This document shows, in pieces, positions 53,797 to 62,964 of a stretch of 64,000 nucleotides of DNA. Made by a program: the position numbers and the translations under genes. This DNA is from Pseudoduganella violacea (GTDB lineage: Bacteria > Pseudomonadota > Gammaproteobacteria > Burkholderiales > Burkholderiaceae_D): the NCBI RefSeq assembly GCF_014191875.1, contig NZ_JACHXD010000010.1, forward strand, positions 62,001-126,000, read 5' to 3'. Below the pieces are notes generated by a model that had not been told where the DNA came from, searched no databases, and saw nothing but the letters and a program-made list of their open reading frames with translations. Position 1 is the stretch's first letter; every line of letters begins with the position of its first letter.

Positions 53797-55163
53797 CGGG
53801 CCAAGGCCTCCAGCAATTTCTGGTGGACGCCGCCGAAGCCGCCATTGCTCATGACCACGATATGGTCGCCGGGACGGGCCTGGGCCGCGATCGCCTTCAC
53901 CATCAGTTCGATGTCCTCGTAGGCGCCGGCCACTTCGCCCATCGGCGCCAGCGCCGTGCCCAGGCTCCAGCCCAGGGCTTTTTCGCTGCCAAAGCCGAAG
54001 ACCAGGTCGGCCTCGGCCAGGCTGCCCGGCAAAGCATCCTTCATCGCGCCCAGCTTCATGGTGTTGGAGCGCGGTTCGAGCACGGCCAGGATGCGGCTGT
54101 GCTTGCCGATCTTCTGGCGCAGGCCGCCAACCGTGGTGGCAATCGCGGTCGGATGGTGGGCGAAATCGTCGTACACGGTAATGCCGTTGACGGTGCCGCG
54201 CACTTCCATGCGGCGCTTGACGCTCTGGAAGCTTTCCAGCGCTTGCGCGGCCTGGGCCACTGGCACGCCCACATGGCGGGCGGCGGCGATCGCGGCCAAA
54301 GCATTGGCCCGGTTGTGGCCGCCCGTGAGCTGCCAGTGGATGGTGGCGGCGTGCTCGCCGCGGAAGACGACGTCGAAACTGCCGTCTTCGTGTTCTTTCA
54401 TGGCCCAATCGCGCCCGGCCACGCGGCCGAAGCTTTCCTTTTCGCTCCAGTAGCCGCGTTTCAGCACGCGTTCGAGCGAGGCTTCGTCGCCATTCACGAT
54501 GAGCCGGCCGATGCCCGGCACGGTGCGCACCAGGTGGTGGAATTGGGTTTCGATCGCACCCAGATCGGGGAAGATGTCGGCATGATCGTATTCCAGATTA
54601 TTCAGGATGGCGGTTTTCGCGTGGTAGTGCACGAATTTGCTGCGCTTGTCGAAGAAGGCGGTGTCGTATTCATCCGCTTCGATGACGAAGAAGTCGGAAT
54701 CGGCGCCTTTGCCGCTCAAACGGGCCGAGATGCCGAAGTTCATGGGCACGCCGCCGATCAGGAAGCCGGGCGCGTAGCCGGCGTCTTCGAGGATCCAGGC
54801 CAGCATGGCCGAGGTGGTGGTCTTGCCGTGCGTGCCGGCCACGGCCAGCACCCATTTATGGCGCAGGATATGTTCGCCGATCCACTGCGGGCCGGACACA
54901 TAGGGCAGGCTGCGGTTGAGGATTTCCTCGACCAGCGGATTGCCGCGCGAGACAACATTGCCAATCACATACAGGTCCGGCTTGAGTTCGATCTGCTCCG
55001 GCCCGAAGCCCTGGATCAGCTCGATGCCCTGGGCTTCCAACTGGGTGCTCATGGGGGGATAGACGTTGGCGTCGCAGCCGGTAACGCGGTGGCCGGCTTC
55101 TTTGGCAAGCACGGCGAGGCCGCCCATAAAGGTGCCGCAGATGCCAAGTATATGAATGTGCAT
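53793..55163 (-). CDS. mpl: UDP-MurNAc:L-Ala-gamma-D-Glu-meso-DAP ligase
   Basis: A 456-residue Mur-ligase family enzyme that recycles cell-wall tripeptide onto UDP-MurNAc. The N-terminus MHIHILGICGTFMGGLAVLA and the ATP loop GTHGKTTTSAMLAW are diagnostic of Mpl rather than MurC. The central DEYDTAFFDKRSKF block and the late NGGFGGVHQKLLEAL end also fit. First gene of the mpl-yqiA-ubiC-rnb-tonB-aroE-mtgA run; 94 bases separate it from the divergent 55258 gene. Confidence 0.96.
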   Translation of the reverse strand: MHIHILGICGTFMGGLAVLAKEAGHRVTGCDANVYPPMSTQLEAQGIELIQGFGPEQIELKPDLYVIGNVVSRGNPLVEEILNRSLPYVSGPQWIGEHILRHKWVLAVAGTHGKTTTSAMLAWILEDAGYAPGFLIGGVPMNFGISARLSGKGADSDFFVIEADEYDTAFFDKRSKFVHYHAKTAILNNLEYDHADIFPDLGAIETQFHHLVRTVPGIGRLIVNGDEASLERVLKRGYWSEKESFGRVAGRDWAMKEHEDGSFDVVFRGEHAATIHWQLTGGHNRANALAAIAAARHVGVPVAQAAQALESFQSVKRRMEVRGTVNGITVYDDFAHHPTAIATTVGGLRQKIGKHSRILAVLEPRSNTMKLGAMKDALPGSLAEADLVFGFGSEKALGWSLGTALAPMGEVAGAYEDIELMVKAIAAQARPGDHIVVMSNGGFGGVHQKLLEALAR

Positions 55164-55257
55164 ATTGAATAGTGCGCTGGCGAATGGATCAAGACAGCGA
55201 TTTTACCTGAGCCGGCGGCTTTTTCGCGGGTCGGCTAATCAGGGTATCATTCTGCGT

Positions 55258-55902
55258 ATGATGCAAAACCCTTATGACGAAGGCCAGCAGCTGCGGGCCG
55301 AGATCGCCGCCACGGCCGCGCGCCTGATCGCCCAGGACGGCGCCGACTATGCCACGGCCAAGCGCAAGGCCGCGCGCCTGGTGCTGGGCGAGGCCCAGGC
55401 CCAGGCGCGCCAGAGTTTGCTTCCTGACAATAATCAGATCGAGGAAGAGTTGCGTCTGTATCAATCCCTGTTCCAGGGCGACACCCAGCCGGCGCGCCTG
55501 TTCCGCCTGCGCAGCCTGGCGCTGCAGCTGATGGAAGAGCTGGAACGCTACCATCCCTGCCTGACCGGCGCCGTGCTCAACGGCACCGCCGGCCCGCATG
55601 ACGACATCCATCTGCAATTGTTCGCCGACAGCGCCAAGGAAGTGCAGATCTTCCTGCTGAATAAGGGATGGCATATTGACATATCGGAGACCCCCCACTT
55701 CAAGGGGCCGCGCTATGATCCGGTCGAGACCGCCAGTTTCCTGTGGCGGCAAGAGGGCGTCCACCTCGCCCTCTATGAACTGGACGATCTGCGCGGCGCA
55801 ATGAAGCCCCGTAGCGACGGCAGGCCGCTGCGCGCCGATCTCGGCGCCGTGCGCGCCCTGCTGCTCGCCTCCACCCATCCCTCGCAAGAAGAAAAACCAT
55901 GA
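55258..55902 (+). CDS. Conserved-looking soluble protein, function unknown
   Basis: A 214-residue protein, start ATG 55258 or 55261. Residues 10-45 form a helix with YATAKRKAARLVLG. The middle LTGAVLNGTAGPHDDIHLQLF resembles the active-site region of nucleotidyltransferases (a small-residue turn then Asp-Asp), followed by KEVQIFLLNKGW. This is a weak resemblance and I would not assign activity. Its stop overlaps the TlpA-like gene by four bases (ATGA), so the two are co-translated. Confidence 0.7.
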   Translation: MMQNPYDEGQQLRAEIAATAARLIAQDGADYATAKRKAARLVLGEAQAQARQSLLPDNNQIEEELRLYQSLFQGDTQPARLFRLRSLALQLMEELERYHPCLTGAVLNGTAGPHDDIHLQLFADSAKEVQIFLLNKGWHIDISETPHFKGPRYDPVETASFLWRQEGVHLALYELDDLRGAMKPRSDGRPLRADLGAVRALLLASTHPSQEEKP

Positions 55903-56447
55903 AGAAGAAAACCCTGCTCGCCTATTCCGTGATTGCCGTGCTGTTCGCCGCCGCCGGCGCCTGGGTCGGCGTCAACAAGAAGCCGCCGGCGCCGCCCATC
56001 ACCCACACCGTGCAGCCGGGCGTGACCGGGCCGGTGCAAGCCCTGTTCAGCCAGACCATGGCCGACGCGGCCGGCAGCCAGCAAGCCTTGTCGCAGTGGA
56101 AAGGCAAGACCCTGGTGGTGAATTTCTGGGCGCCCTGGTGCGGCCCCTGCGTACAGGAAATGCCGGAACTGTCCGAGCTGCAGACCGCCAGCAGCGGCAA
56201 GAACCTGCAAATCATCGGCATCGGCATTGACTCGCCCGCCAATATTGCAGAATTTGCCAAGAAATTCCACATTGCGTATCCGGTCTATGTGGCCGGCATC
56301 GGCGGCACGGAATTGTCGCGCCAGTTCGGCAACCAGCAAGGCGGCCTGCCGTATACCGTGCTGATCGGGCCGGACGGCGAGGTCAAGAAGACGTATCTGG
56401 GCCGGCTGAAGTTCGATCAGCTGCGTGCCGATCTGGCAGCAATGTAG
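55899..56447 (+). CDS. TlpA-type thiol:disulfide thioredoxin
   Basis: A 182-residue exported or membrane-anchored thioredoxin-fold protein. Residues 5-25 are a signal/anchor helix ([20 protein letters not shown]). The active site is [14 protein letters not shown] and a cis-Pro region GLPYTV is present. Like other TlpA/ResA proteins it probably reduces disulfides in the periplasm, for example during cytochrome c assembly, though no ccm gene is near. It is coupled to the unknown gene before it and followed after 83 bases by aroQ. Confidence 0.9.
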   Translation: MKKKTLLAYSVIAVLFAAAGAWVGVNKKPPAPPITHTVQPGVTGPVQALFSQTMADAAGSQQALSQWKGKTLVVNFWAPWCGPCVQEMPELSELQTASSGKNLQIIGIGIDSPANIAEFAKKFHIAYPVYVAGIGGTELSRQFGNQQGGLPYTVLIGPDGEVKKTYLGRLKFDQLRADLAAM

Positions 56448-56530
56448 TCATTTCTACAATACATTTTTACTTGCCATTGCTCACGCTTGGCGGCAAAATG
56501 CGGAACTTTCGCAGAAAACGGTCAGGAAAC

Positions 56531-56968
56531 ATGGCAAAAAACCTCCTACTGCTCAACGGCCCCAATTTGAATCTGCTGGGGACGCGCGAGCCTGAGGTCT
56601 ACGGTGCAAGCACCCTGGCCGACGTCGAGCAAGCCGCCCAGGCGCAAGCCGCGGCGGCTGGCGCGAGCCTGGCCTGTTTCCAGAGTAACCATGAAGGGGC
56701 CTTGATCGACCGCATCCATGCCGCCCGGGCCGAGGGCGTGGATGGCATCATCATCAATCCGGGCGGCCTGACCCATACCAGCGTCGCCCTGCGCGACGCC
56801 TTGGCCGGGGTCGCCATCCCCTTTATTGAAGTCCATATTTCCAATATTTATCAGCGCGAAGAGTTTCGCCACCACTCTTTCCTCAGTGCAATCGCGCAGG
56901 GCACGATCTGCGGGCTGGGTATCGAAGGATATCGGCTAGCCATCGACTTTGCGCTTAAAAAGCGTTAA
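56531..56968 (+). CDS. aroQ: Type II 3-dehydroquinate dehydratase
   Basis: A 145-residue enzyme of the shikimate pathway. The opening [21 protein letters not shown] includes the flexible-loop Arg and catalytic Tyr. [12 protein letters not shown] and [17 protein letters not shown] are signature blocks, and the late [15 protein letters not shown] contains the catalytic His region. Length is normal. The ATG at 56531 fits; the frame is open further upstream. In many betaproteobacteria aroQ precedes accB as here. Confidence 0.97.
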   Translation: MAKNLLLLNGPNLNLLGTREPEVYGASTLADVEQAAQAQAAAAGASLACFQSNHEGALIDRIHAARAEGVDGIIINPGGLTHTSVALRDALAGVAIPFIEVHISNIYQREEFRHHSFLSAIAQGTICGLGIEGYRLAIDFALKKR

Positions 56969-57058
56969 TCTACGCGATCTGCACGCATTTAGCGCGGAAC
57001 TTCCCACAAGGAAACATCCGCACTCAACTTATAAAACAAGATACCCAGGGAGTCTCAG

Positions 57059-57532
57059 ATGGATCTACGCAAGCTCAAGACCTTGATTGACTTGGTTGCC
57101 GAATCGGATATTGCAGAACTCGAAGTAACCGAAGGCGAGAGCAAAGTTCGCATCGTCAAATCCTCCGCCACGCCGCAGAACCAGGTCGTGATGATGCAGC
57201 CGCAAGGCATGCCGGGCCACTACGCGCCAGCCGCCGCCCCGGTGGCCGCCCCTGTCGCCGGCGCCGCGCCGGCCGCCAGCGTTGCCGCCGAGCCAAGCGG
57301 CCACGTGGTGAAATCGCCGATGGTCGGCACCTTCTACCGCTCCTCCGCGCCGGGCAATCCCGCTTTCGTCGAAGTGGGCCAGACCATCAAGGAAGGCGAT
57401 ACCCTGTGCATCATCGAAGCGATGAAGCTGCTCAATGAAATCGACTCGGAAAAAGCCGGTGTCGTGACCCAGATTCTGGTGGAAAACGGCCAGCCGGTCG
57501 AATTCGGCCAACCCCTGTTCGTGATCGGCTAA
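57059..57532 (+). CDS. accB: Biotin carboxyl carrier protein of acetyl-CoA carboxylase
   Basis: A 157-residue subunit. The N-terminal 30 residues ([20 protein letters not shown]) are followed by an Ala/Pro linker (about 50-80) and the biotinyl domain. Lys123 in EAMKLLNEI is the biotinylation site and the thumb region [13 protein letters not shown] precedes it. The 90-base gap after aroQ is AT-rich and ends with a gggag ribosome site, so a separate promoter for accBC is plausible. Confidence 0.97.
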   Translation: MDLRKLKTLIDLVAESDIAELEVTEGESKVRIVKSSATPQNQVVMMQPQGMPGHYAPAAAPVAAPVAGAAPAASVAAEPSGHVVKSPMVGTFYRSSAPGNPAFVEVGQTIKEGDTLCIIEAMKLLNEIDSEKAGVVTQILVENGQPVEFGQPLFVIG

Positions 57533-57629
57533 GTGCGGCGCGCGGCCCAGCCGGCCGCCCCCACCTGCCCCATCCCCATCTACAAGGCGTGTCCGGTTCG
57601 CCGGATGCCCGCAAACATACGAACCTGCC

Positions 57630-58988
57630 ATGTTTGAAAAAATCCTCATTGCCAACCGCGGTGAAATTGCCCTGCGTATCCAGCGCGCTTGCCGCGAACT
57701 GGGCATCAAGACGGTTGTGGTCCATTCGGAAGCCGATAAAGACGCCAAGTACGTGAAGCTGGCCGACGAGTCCGTGTGCATCGGACCGGCCGCCTCCACG
57801 CTCAGCTATCTGAACATGCCCGCCATCATCAGCGCGGCGGAAGTGACGGACGCCGAGGCGATCCACCCCGGCTATGGCTTCCTGTCGGAAAACGCCGACT
57901 TCGCCGAGCGCGTGGAAAAATCCGGTTTTGTCTTCATCGGTCCCCGTTCGGACTCGATCCGCATGATGGGCGACAAGGTCTCGGCGAAACAGGCCATGAT
58001 CAAGGCCGGCGTGCCTTGCGTGCCGGGTTCGGACGGCGCCTTGCCGGACGATCCGAAGGCGATCGTGCAAATTGCGCGCAAAGTCGGGTATCCGGTGATC
58101 ATCAAGGCCGCCGGCGGCGGCGGTGGCCGCGGCATGCGCGTGGTGCATACCGAAGCGGCGCTGTTGAACGCCGTGACCATGACCAAGAGCGAAGCGGGCG
58201 CCGCTTTCGGCAATCCCGAAGTGTATATGGAGAAGTTCCTGGAAAATCCGCGCCACGTGGAAATCCAGATCCTGGCCGACGAGCATAAAAACGCCGTCTG
58301 GCTCGGCGAGCGCGACTGCTCCATGCAGCGCCGCCACCAGAAAGTCATCGAGGAAGCGCCGGCGCCCGGCATTCCACGCAAGCTGATCGAGAAGATCGGC
58401 GACCGCTGCGCCGAAGCGTGCCGCAAGATCGGCTACCGCGGCGCGGGCACCTTCGAGTTCCTGTACGAGAACGGCGAGTTCTACTTCATCGAGATGAACA
58501 CCCGCGTCCAGGTCGAACACCCGGTCACGGAAATGATCACTGGCATCGACATCGTGCAGGAACAGATCCGCATCGCCTGCGGCGAGAAGCTGCGCTTCCG
58601 CCAACGCGACGTGATGCTGTCCGGCCACGCCATCGAGTGCCGCATCAATGCCGAAGACCCGTTCAAGTTCACCCCGTCGCCCGGCCGCATCACCGCCTGG
58701 CACACCCCGGGCGGCCCGGGCGTGCGCGTGGACTCGCATTCCTATGCGGGTTACTATGTACCGCCCAACTACGACTCGATGATCGGCAAGCTGATCACCT
58801 ATGGCGCCACGCGCGAACAGGCGATCCGCCGCATGCAGATCGCCCTGTCCGAGATGGTGGTGGAAGGCATTCTGACCAATATCCCGCTGCACCGCGAGCT
58901 GATGGTCGATGCCCGCTTCATCGAAGGCGGCACCAATATCCATTATCTGGAGCAGAGACTGGCCGAGATGCCGAAGGCGGGTTCATGA
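57630..58988 (+). CDS. accC: Biotin carboxylase
   Basis: A 452-residue ATP-grasp enzyme that carboxylates the biotin on AccB. The N-terminus [20 protein letters not shown], the Gly-rich loop [11 protein letters not shown], the [15 protein letters not shown] block and [14 protein letters not shown] with its catalytic residues are all present. Length is typical. It overlaps prmA by four bases, an arrangement common in Proteobacteria. Confidence 0.98.
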   Translation: MFEKILIANRGEIALRIQRACRELGIKTVVVHSEADKDAKYVKLADESVCIGPAASTLSYLNMPAIISAAEVTDAEAIHPGYGFLSENADFAERVEKSGFVFIGPRSDSIRMMGDKVSAKQAMIKAGVPCVPGSDGALPDDPKAIVQIARKVGYPVIIKAAGGGGGRGMRVVHTEAALLNAVTMTKSEAGAAFGNPEVYMEKFLENPRHVEIQILADEHKNAVWLGERDCSMQRRHQKVIEEAPAPGIPRKLIEKIGDRCAEACRKIGYRGAGTFEFLYENGEFYFIEMNTRVQVEHPVTEMITGIDIVQEQIRIACGEKLRFRQRDVMLSGHAIECRINAEDPFKFTPSPGRITAWHTPGGPGVRVDSHSYAGYYVPPNYDSMIGKLITYGATREQAIRRMQIALSEMVVEGILTNIPLHRELMVDARFIEGGTNIHYLEQRLAEMPKAGS

Positions 58989-59920
58989 GCTGGACTGAAA
59001 TCGTTATCGAAGTCGCACGCGACCACGCCGAGGCCCTGTCCGACGCGCTGATGGACGCGGGCGCCCTCTCCGTCTCGGTGGAGGATGCCGATGAAGGCAC
59101 CGACGCCGAGAAACCCCTGTTCGGCGAGCCGGGCATGGAACCGGAAGAAGCGGCCTGGGACCACAGCCGCGTGGTGGCGCTGACCGACGTCGATGCCGAC
59201 CAGGCCGCCATCGTGGCCGAAGCCGCCGCGGCCGTCGGCCTGGCGGCCGTGCCCAAATTCTCGCTGCGCCCGGTGGCCGACGAGGATTGGGTTCGCCTGA
59301 CCCAGTCGCAGTTCGAACCCATCCATATCGGCAAGAATATCTGGGTGGTGCCAAGCTGGCACGAAGCGCCCGACGCCAACGCCCTGATCCTGGAACTCGA
59401 TCCGGGCCTGGCTTTCGGCACCGGCAGCCATCCGACCACCCGCCTGTGCATGGAGTGGCTGGAAGCGCATCCGGCGCCGGCCAAATCGGTGCTCGACTAT
59501 GGCTGCGGCTCCGGCATCCTGGCCATGGTGGCGCGCAAGCTGGGCGCCAACCCGGTGGCCGGTGTGGATATCGATCCACAGGCGATCGAATCGGCGCGCG
59601 ACAATGCGCAGCGCAACCAGGTGGCCGATATCGCCTTCTTCCTGCCCGATGAATTCGCCAAGTCGGCCCACGCCGAGCAGCGTTTCGACGTGGTGGTGGC
59701 CAATATCCTGTCCTCGCCGCTGAAGCTGATGGCGCCGATGCTGTCGGGCCGCGTGGCCGACGGCGGTGCCCTGATCCTGTCCGGCGTGCTGGCGCGCCAG
59801 GCCGAGGAAGTGGCGGCCGCCTACGCGCCCTTCATCAAGCTGGGCGTCTGGGCCGAGCAGGATGGCTGGGTCGCCCTGCATGGCCGCCTGGGCAGCGATA
59901 CCGTTCCACCCGCACGCTAA
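58985..59920 (+). CDS. prmA: Ribosomal protein L11 methyltransferase
   Basis: A 311-residue SAM-dependent methyltransferase modifying L11. The N-terminal substrate-binding domain ([19 protein letters not shown]) is followed by the methyltransferase core with [34 protein letters not shown] and [10 protein letters not shown], where NIL replaces the NPPF-type motif as usual for PrmA. The start ATG 58985 overlaps the accC stop (ATGA). Confidence 0.96.
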   Translation: MSWTEIVIEVARDHAEALSDALMDAGALSVSVEDADEGTDAEKPLFGEPGMEPEEAAWDHSRVVALTDVDADQAAIVAEAAAAVGLAAVPKFSLRPVADEDWVRLTQSQFEPIHIGKNIWVVPSWHEAPDANALILELDPGLAFGTGSHPTTRLCMEWLEAHPAPAKSVLDYGCGSGILAMVARKLGANPVAGVDIDPQAIESARDNAQRNQVADIAFFLPDEFAKSAHAEQRFDVVVANILSSPLKLMAPMLSGRVADGGALILSGVLARQAEEVAAAYAPFIKLGVWAEQDGWVALHGRLGSDTVPPAR

Positions 59921-59938
59921 GGTTCCCCCCTTAACGCG

Positions 59939-61261
59939 ATGGCGCTCGCCACCAAATGCCCCCACTGCAACACAGTCTTCCGGGTCGCGCACGACCAGTT
60001 GAAACTGCGTGGGGGCATCGTGCGCTGCGGCGCCTGCAATGAAGTCTTCGATGGCAATGCGGCCCTGCTGGAGCCGCCCACCCATCCCCCGATCCGCCCC
60101 CCTGCCGCCCCCCCGCCCGCCGCCGAGCCGGCCGAGCCAGCGCTCGAACTGCAAGCCGATCAGGTAGAAGACGCGCTGGCCGATGGCGTGCCGGCAGCCG
60201 ACGCGGCCGAACTGCCGCTGGACCAGGAAGTCGACCTCGAACTCGACCTGGACGTGGACGTGGACGAGCCACCGGCCCCGTCCGCAGCGGCAAGCGCCGC
60301 TGCCGTGCCGGCGGACGGCCGCCGCGAACCGGACTTCGATACGCCGCAGGAACACATCGTCGCCGTCGCCCTCGACGAGCTGCACCATTTTGATGCAAAC
60401 GAAGCGCACGACATCGCCAAGGTCAGCGCCGAGGTCAGCGCCGAAGCTCCGCCCGGCGACGAGGCCGCGGCTGCGCTCGATGCCGCGCGCAGCGTCATCG
60501 CCAGCAGCACGGCGCCCGCCGCCGCCGCCCTGCGCGCCAGCCGCATGGCGCCCGCCATTCGCCTTCCAGTGGAAGACGAGCAGCAGGACGCGCCTGCGGA
60601 TATGGCCGATGCCGCTATCCCGGCGGAGACCAGCGCTGGCGACATGCCAGACTGGTTCAGCGCCGACGCTGCAGCGGATGCCGAAGTCGGCGCGGGTGAA
60701 GTCGCCGCCGCAGCCGCCAGCGCCGCCGAGGCACAGCAGGACGAACCCGATTTCATCAAGCGCGACCGCCGCCGCCAGCGGCTGGGCAAGGCGGCGCGCG
60801 TGGTCATGGCCTGCGCCCTGCCCCTGCTGCTGGGCGGCCTGCTGCTGCAAGGCTTGACCACCTTCCGCAACAGCCTGGCCGCCAGCGTGCCGGAATTAAA
60901 ACCGGCCCTGCTCGCGCTATGCGCCAAGATCGGCTGCAAGGTCGACTATCCCACCCAGATCGACGCCCTCAGCGTCGAGCAAGGCGAACTGCAGGCCATG
61001 ACGGACAGCACTTTCAGCTATGCGACCGTGCTGCGCAACCAGTCGCGCACGGCCCAGGCCTGGCCGCATCTGGAGCTGATCCTCAACGACAGCGCCGACC
61101 AGCCGCTACTGCGCCGCGTCTTCACGCCGCGCGAGTATCTGGCCACGCCGGCCGAGGTCGAGAAAGGCTTCAGTCCACGCAGCGAGCAAACCGTTAAACT
61201 GTACTTCGAACTCCGCCAGCTCAAAGCATCGGGCTATCACATCGCAATTTTCTACCCATAA
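59939..61261 (+). CDS. Zinc-ribbon membrane protein, DUF3426 family
   Basis: A 440-residue protein. The N-terminal MJ0042-type zinc ribbon uses Cys7, Cys10, Cys30 and Cys33 (CPHC ... CGAC). About residues 45-280 are a low-complexity Ala/Asp/Glu/Pro region. One membrane helix lies near 292-312 (VVMACALPLLLGGLLLQGL), and the remainder is a periplasmic DUF3426 domain. The family is frequent downstream of prmA, but its role is not established. It ends 8 bases before the PfkB kinase gene. Confidence 0.88.
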   Translation: MALATKCPHCNTVFRVAHDQLKLRGGIVRCGACNEVFDGNAALLEPPTHPPIRPPAAPPPAAEPAEPALELQADQVEDALADGVPAADAAELPLDQEVDLELDLDVDVDEPPAPSAAASAAAVPADGRREPDFDTPQEHIVAVALDELHHFDANEAHDIAKVSAEVSAEAPPGDEAAAALDAARSVIASSTAPAAAALRASRMAPAIRLPVEDEQQDAPADMADAAIPAETSAGDMPDWFSADAAADAEVGAGEVAAAAASAAEAQQDEPDFIKRDRRRQRLGKAARVVMACALPLLLGGLLLQGLTTFRNSLAASVPELKPALLALCAKIGCKVDYPTQIDALSVEQGELQAMTDSTFSYATVLRNQSRTAQAWPHLELILNDSADQPLLRRVFTPREYLATPAEVEKGFSPRSEQTVKLYFELRQLKASGYHIAIFYP

Positions 61262-61269
61262 AACCTATC

Positions 61270-62211
61270 ATGAAGAATAAGACTTCCCTGATTTGCGGTT
61301 CGCTTGCGATCGACATCATCATGCAATACGAAGGCCGCTTCGGCGACACCCTGCTGGCCGACCAGCTGCACAAGGTCAACGTCTCCTTCCTGGTGCCGAC
61401 CATGCGCACCGAGTTCGGCGGCTGCTCCGGCAATATCGCCTACAACCTCAAGCTGCTGGGCGGCGAGCCGCGCATCGTCGGCGTCATGGGCCAGGATTGC
61501 GCGCCCTATCTGGAGCGCCTGCAACAGCTCGGCATCTCGACCGAGAACATCCTGATCAAGAAGGACGCCTACAACGCCCAGTGCTTCGTCACGGCCGACT
61601 CGGACAATAACCAGATCAACGCCTTCCACCCGGGCGCCATGTCCTTCGCCCACGAAAACGAGATCGCCAAGGCCGGCCCGGCCGCCATCGCCATCATCTC
61701 GCCCGACGGCCACCTGGGCATGCTCAAGCACGCCGACGACCTGTCCCAGCTGAACATCCCCTTCATCTTCGACCCGGGCCAGCAGATGCCGATGTTCACG
61801 CCCGAGCAGTTGATCGACTTCATCAACAAAGCCACTTACGTCACCTGCAACGATTACGAAATCGAGCTGCTGATGGACCGCACCGGCCTGACGCTGCCCG
61901 AGATCGCCAGCCGTCTGCAGGCGCTGATCGTCACGCGCGGCGACAAAGGGTCCGAGATCTACACCGACGGCAAGCGCATCGACATCCCCACCGTCGCCGT
62001 CACCGAAGCGCTCGACCCGACCGGCTGCGGCGACGCCTACCGCGCCGGCCTGCTGTATGGCCTGACCAACGAGCTCGGCTGGGAAACCACGGGCCGCCTG
62101 GCCAGCCTGCTGGGCGCCATCAAGATCGCCCACAAAGGCGCGCAAAACCACGTCCTCAGCAAAGAGCAGATCGCCGACCGCTTCGAAGCCGCCTTCGGCT
62201 ACCGCTTCTAA
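61270..62211 (+). CDS. PfkB-family carbohydrate/nucleoside kinase
   Basis: A 313-residue kinase of the ribokinase/PfkB family. The N-terminal GG switch region is RTEFGGCSGNIAYNLKLLGG. The C-terminal catalytic loop is DPTGCGDAYRAGLL, where GCGD replaces the common GAGD. FDPGQQMPMF and VTRGDKGS are further family marks. The sequence resembles bacterial adenosine kinases in this group more than fructokinases, but the substrate needs testing. A perfect palindrome and a terminator follow. Confidence 0.88.
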   Translation: MKNKTSLICGSLAIDIIMQYEGRFGDTLLADQLHKVNVSFLVPTMRTEFGGCSGNIAYNLKLLGGEPRIVGVMGQDCAPYLERLQQLGISTENILIKKDAYNAQCFVTADSDNNQINAFHPGAMSFAHENEIAKAGPAAIAIISPDGHLGMLKHADDLSQLNIPFIFDPGQQMPMFTPEQLIDFINKATYVTCNDYEIELLMDRTGLTLPEIASRLQALIVTRGDKGSEIYTDGKRIDIPTVAVTEALDPTGCGDAYRAGLLYGLTNELGWETTGRLASLLGAIKIAHKGAQNHVLSKEQIADRFEAAFGYRF

Positions 62212-62224
62212 GCCAAGGCCAACA

Positions 62225-62277
62225 GCCGAGCCCGTGTCCACCGTGGTGCCAGGCACCACGGTGGACACGGGCTCGGC
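62225..62277. repeat. Perfect 53-base palindrome, locus E
   Basis: Arms 62225-62250 and 62252-62277 are exact reverse complements of 26 bases around a single central a at 62251. The half-sequence contains cgtgtccaccgtggtgcc, sharing the tgtcc-acc-tggtg-caggcac core with loci B and C; its flank matches locus D. It sits 14 bases after the PfkB stop and just before a true terminator. Confidence 0.92.
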
Positions 62278-62295
62278 AATAAGCATAGGCACGCC

Positions 62296-62321
62296 AGGCC
62301 GGGGATGTCCCCGGCCTTTTT
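62296..62321 (+). terminator. Rho-independent terminator after the PfkB gene
   Basis: Perfect 9-base stem aggccgggg / ccccggcct with a 4-base loop, followed by five T. It ends the plus-strand run that begins at 55258 and faces the convergent YggT gene. Confidence 0.9.
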
Positions 62322-62355
62322 CATTCCTTTAAGGGTTTGCGGTGTTAGACGCGGC

Positions 62356-62886
62356 TTAGCGGCCGCCGAAGAGCATGCCGAGCACGAGCTGGGCGATTTG
62401 CAGCAGGATCAGGGCGACCAGCAGCGAAAGGTCGAGGCCGCCAACCAGGGGCACGACGCGGCGCAGGGGCCGCAGCAGCGGTTCATTCAATGCGCGGATG
62501 AAGGGGGCGGTCGGCGCGTGCGGGTTGATCCAGCTGAAGATCGCTTCGATCACCAGCAGCGCCATGAAACCATACAGTATCCAGTTCAGGAAACGGTGCA
62601 GCGCCATCAGCAGCACGGTTTCGGGCGGCAGGCCGGCCACAAACAGCACGGAACTCGCCAGCAGGACAATCAGGAATGCGCCCAGCAGGCTGGCCCAGTC
62701 ATAGCCGCCCACGCCGGGGACTATCCGGCGCAGAGGACGCACCAGCCAGTCGGATAATTGGAAAGTGAATTGGGCCACCGAGGATGGCGGACGGACGCGG
62801 ATCGCTTGCATCCAGAAGCGCAGCAACAGAACACCGGCCAGCACACTGGCGGCGGTGTCGACAATCAACATAACAATACTAAGCAC
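62356..62886 (-). CDS. YggT family membrane protein
   Basis: A 176-residue integral membrane protein with two YggT repeats, each with a paired helix and the motif PLLRPLRRVVPLVGG or VRPLRRIVPGVGGYD. About four membrane helices are expected. The family is linked to osmotic tolerance and cell-envelope or division genes, but the mechanism is not known. The GTG at 62886 is chosen because ggagg lies at the right distance; an ATG five codons later is the alternative. A terminator of the neighbouring gene lies directly upstream. Confidence 0.9.
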   Translation of the reverse strand: MLSIVMLIVDTAASVLAGVLLLRFWMQAIRVRPPSSVAQFTFQLSDWLVRPLRRIVPGVGGYDWASLLGAFLIVLLASSVLFVAGLPPETVLLMALHRFLNWILYGFMALLVIEAIFSWINPHAPTAPFIRALNEPLLRPLRRVVPLVGGLDLSLLVALILLQIAQLVLGMLFGGR

Positions 62887-62898
62887 GTGGACCCTCCA

Positions 62899-62935
62899 TA
62901 AAAAAGCCGCTGTGTGATTGTCTCACACAGCGGCT
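62899..62935 (-). terminator. Rho-independent terminator of the histone-like gene
   Basis: A perfect 13-base stem (agccgctgtgtga / tcacacagcggct) with a 5-base loop; on the minus strand it is followed by six T (62899-62904). It lies 29 bases after the stop of the Lys/Ala-rich gene and partly overlaps the YggT upstream region, so it insulates the two. Confidence 0.93.
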
Positions 62936-62964
62936 GTCGCCTCATCCGGGCCTAAGCGCTTTGC

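Noticed and set aside
53797..54408. Longer N-terminus for the YqiA-type esterase
   Set aside because: This extension is mpl read in another frame. The conserved MILYLHGF start coincides with the ATGA overlap.
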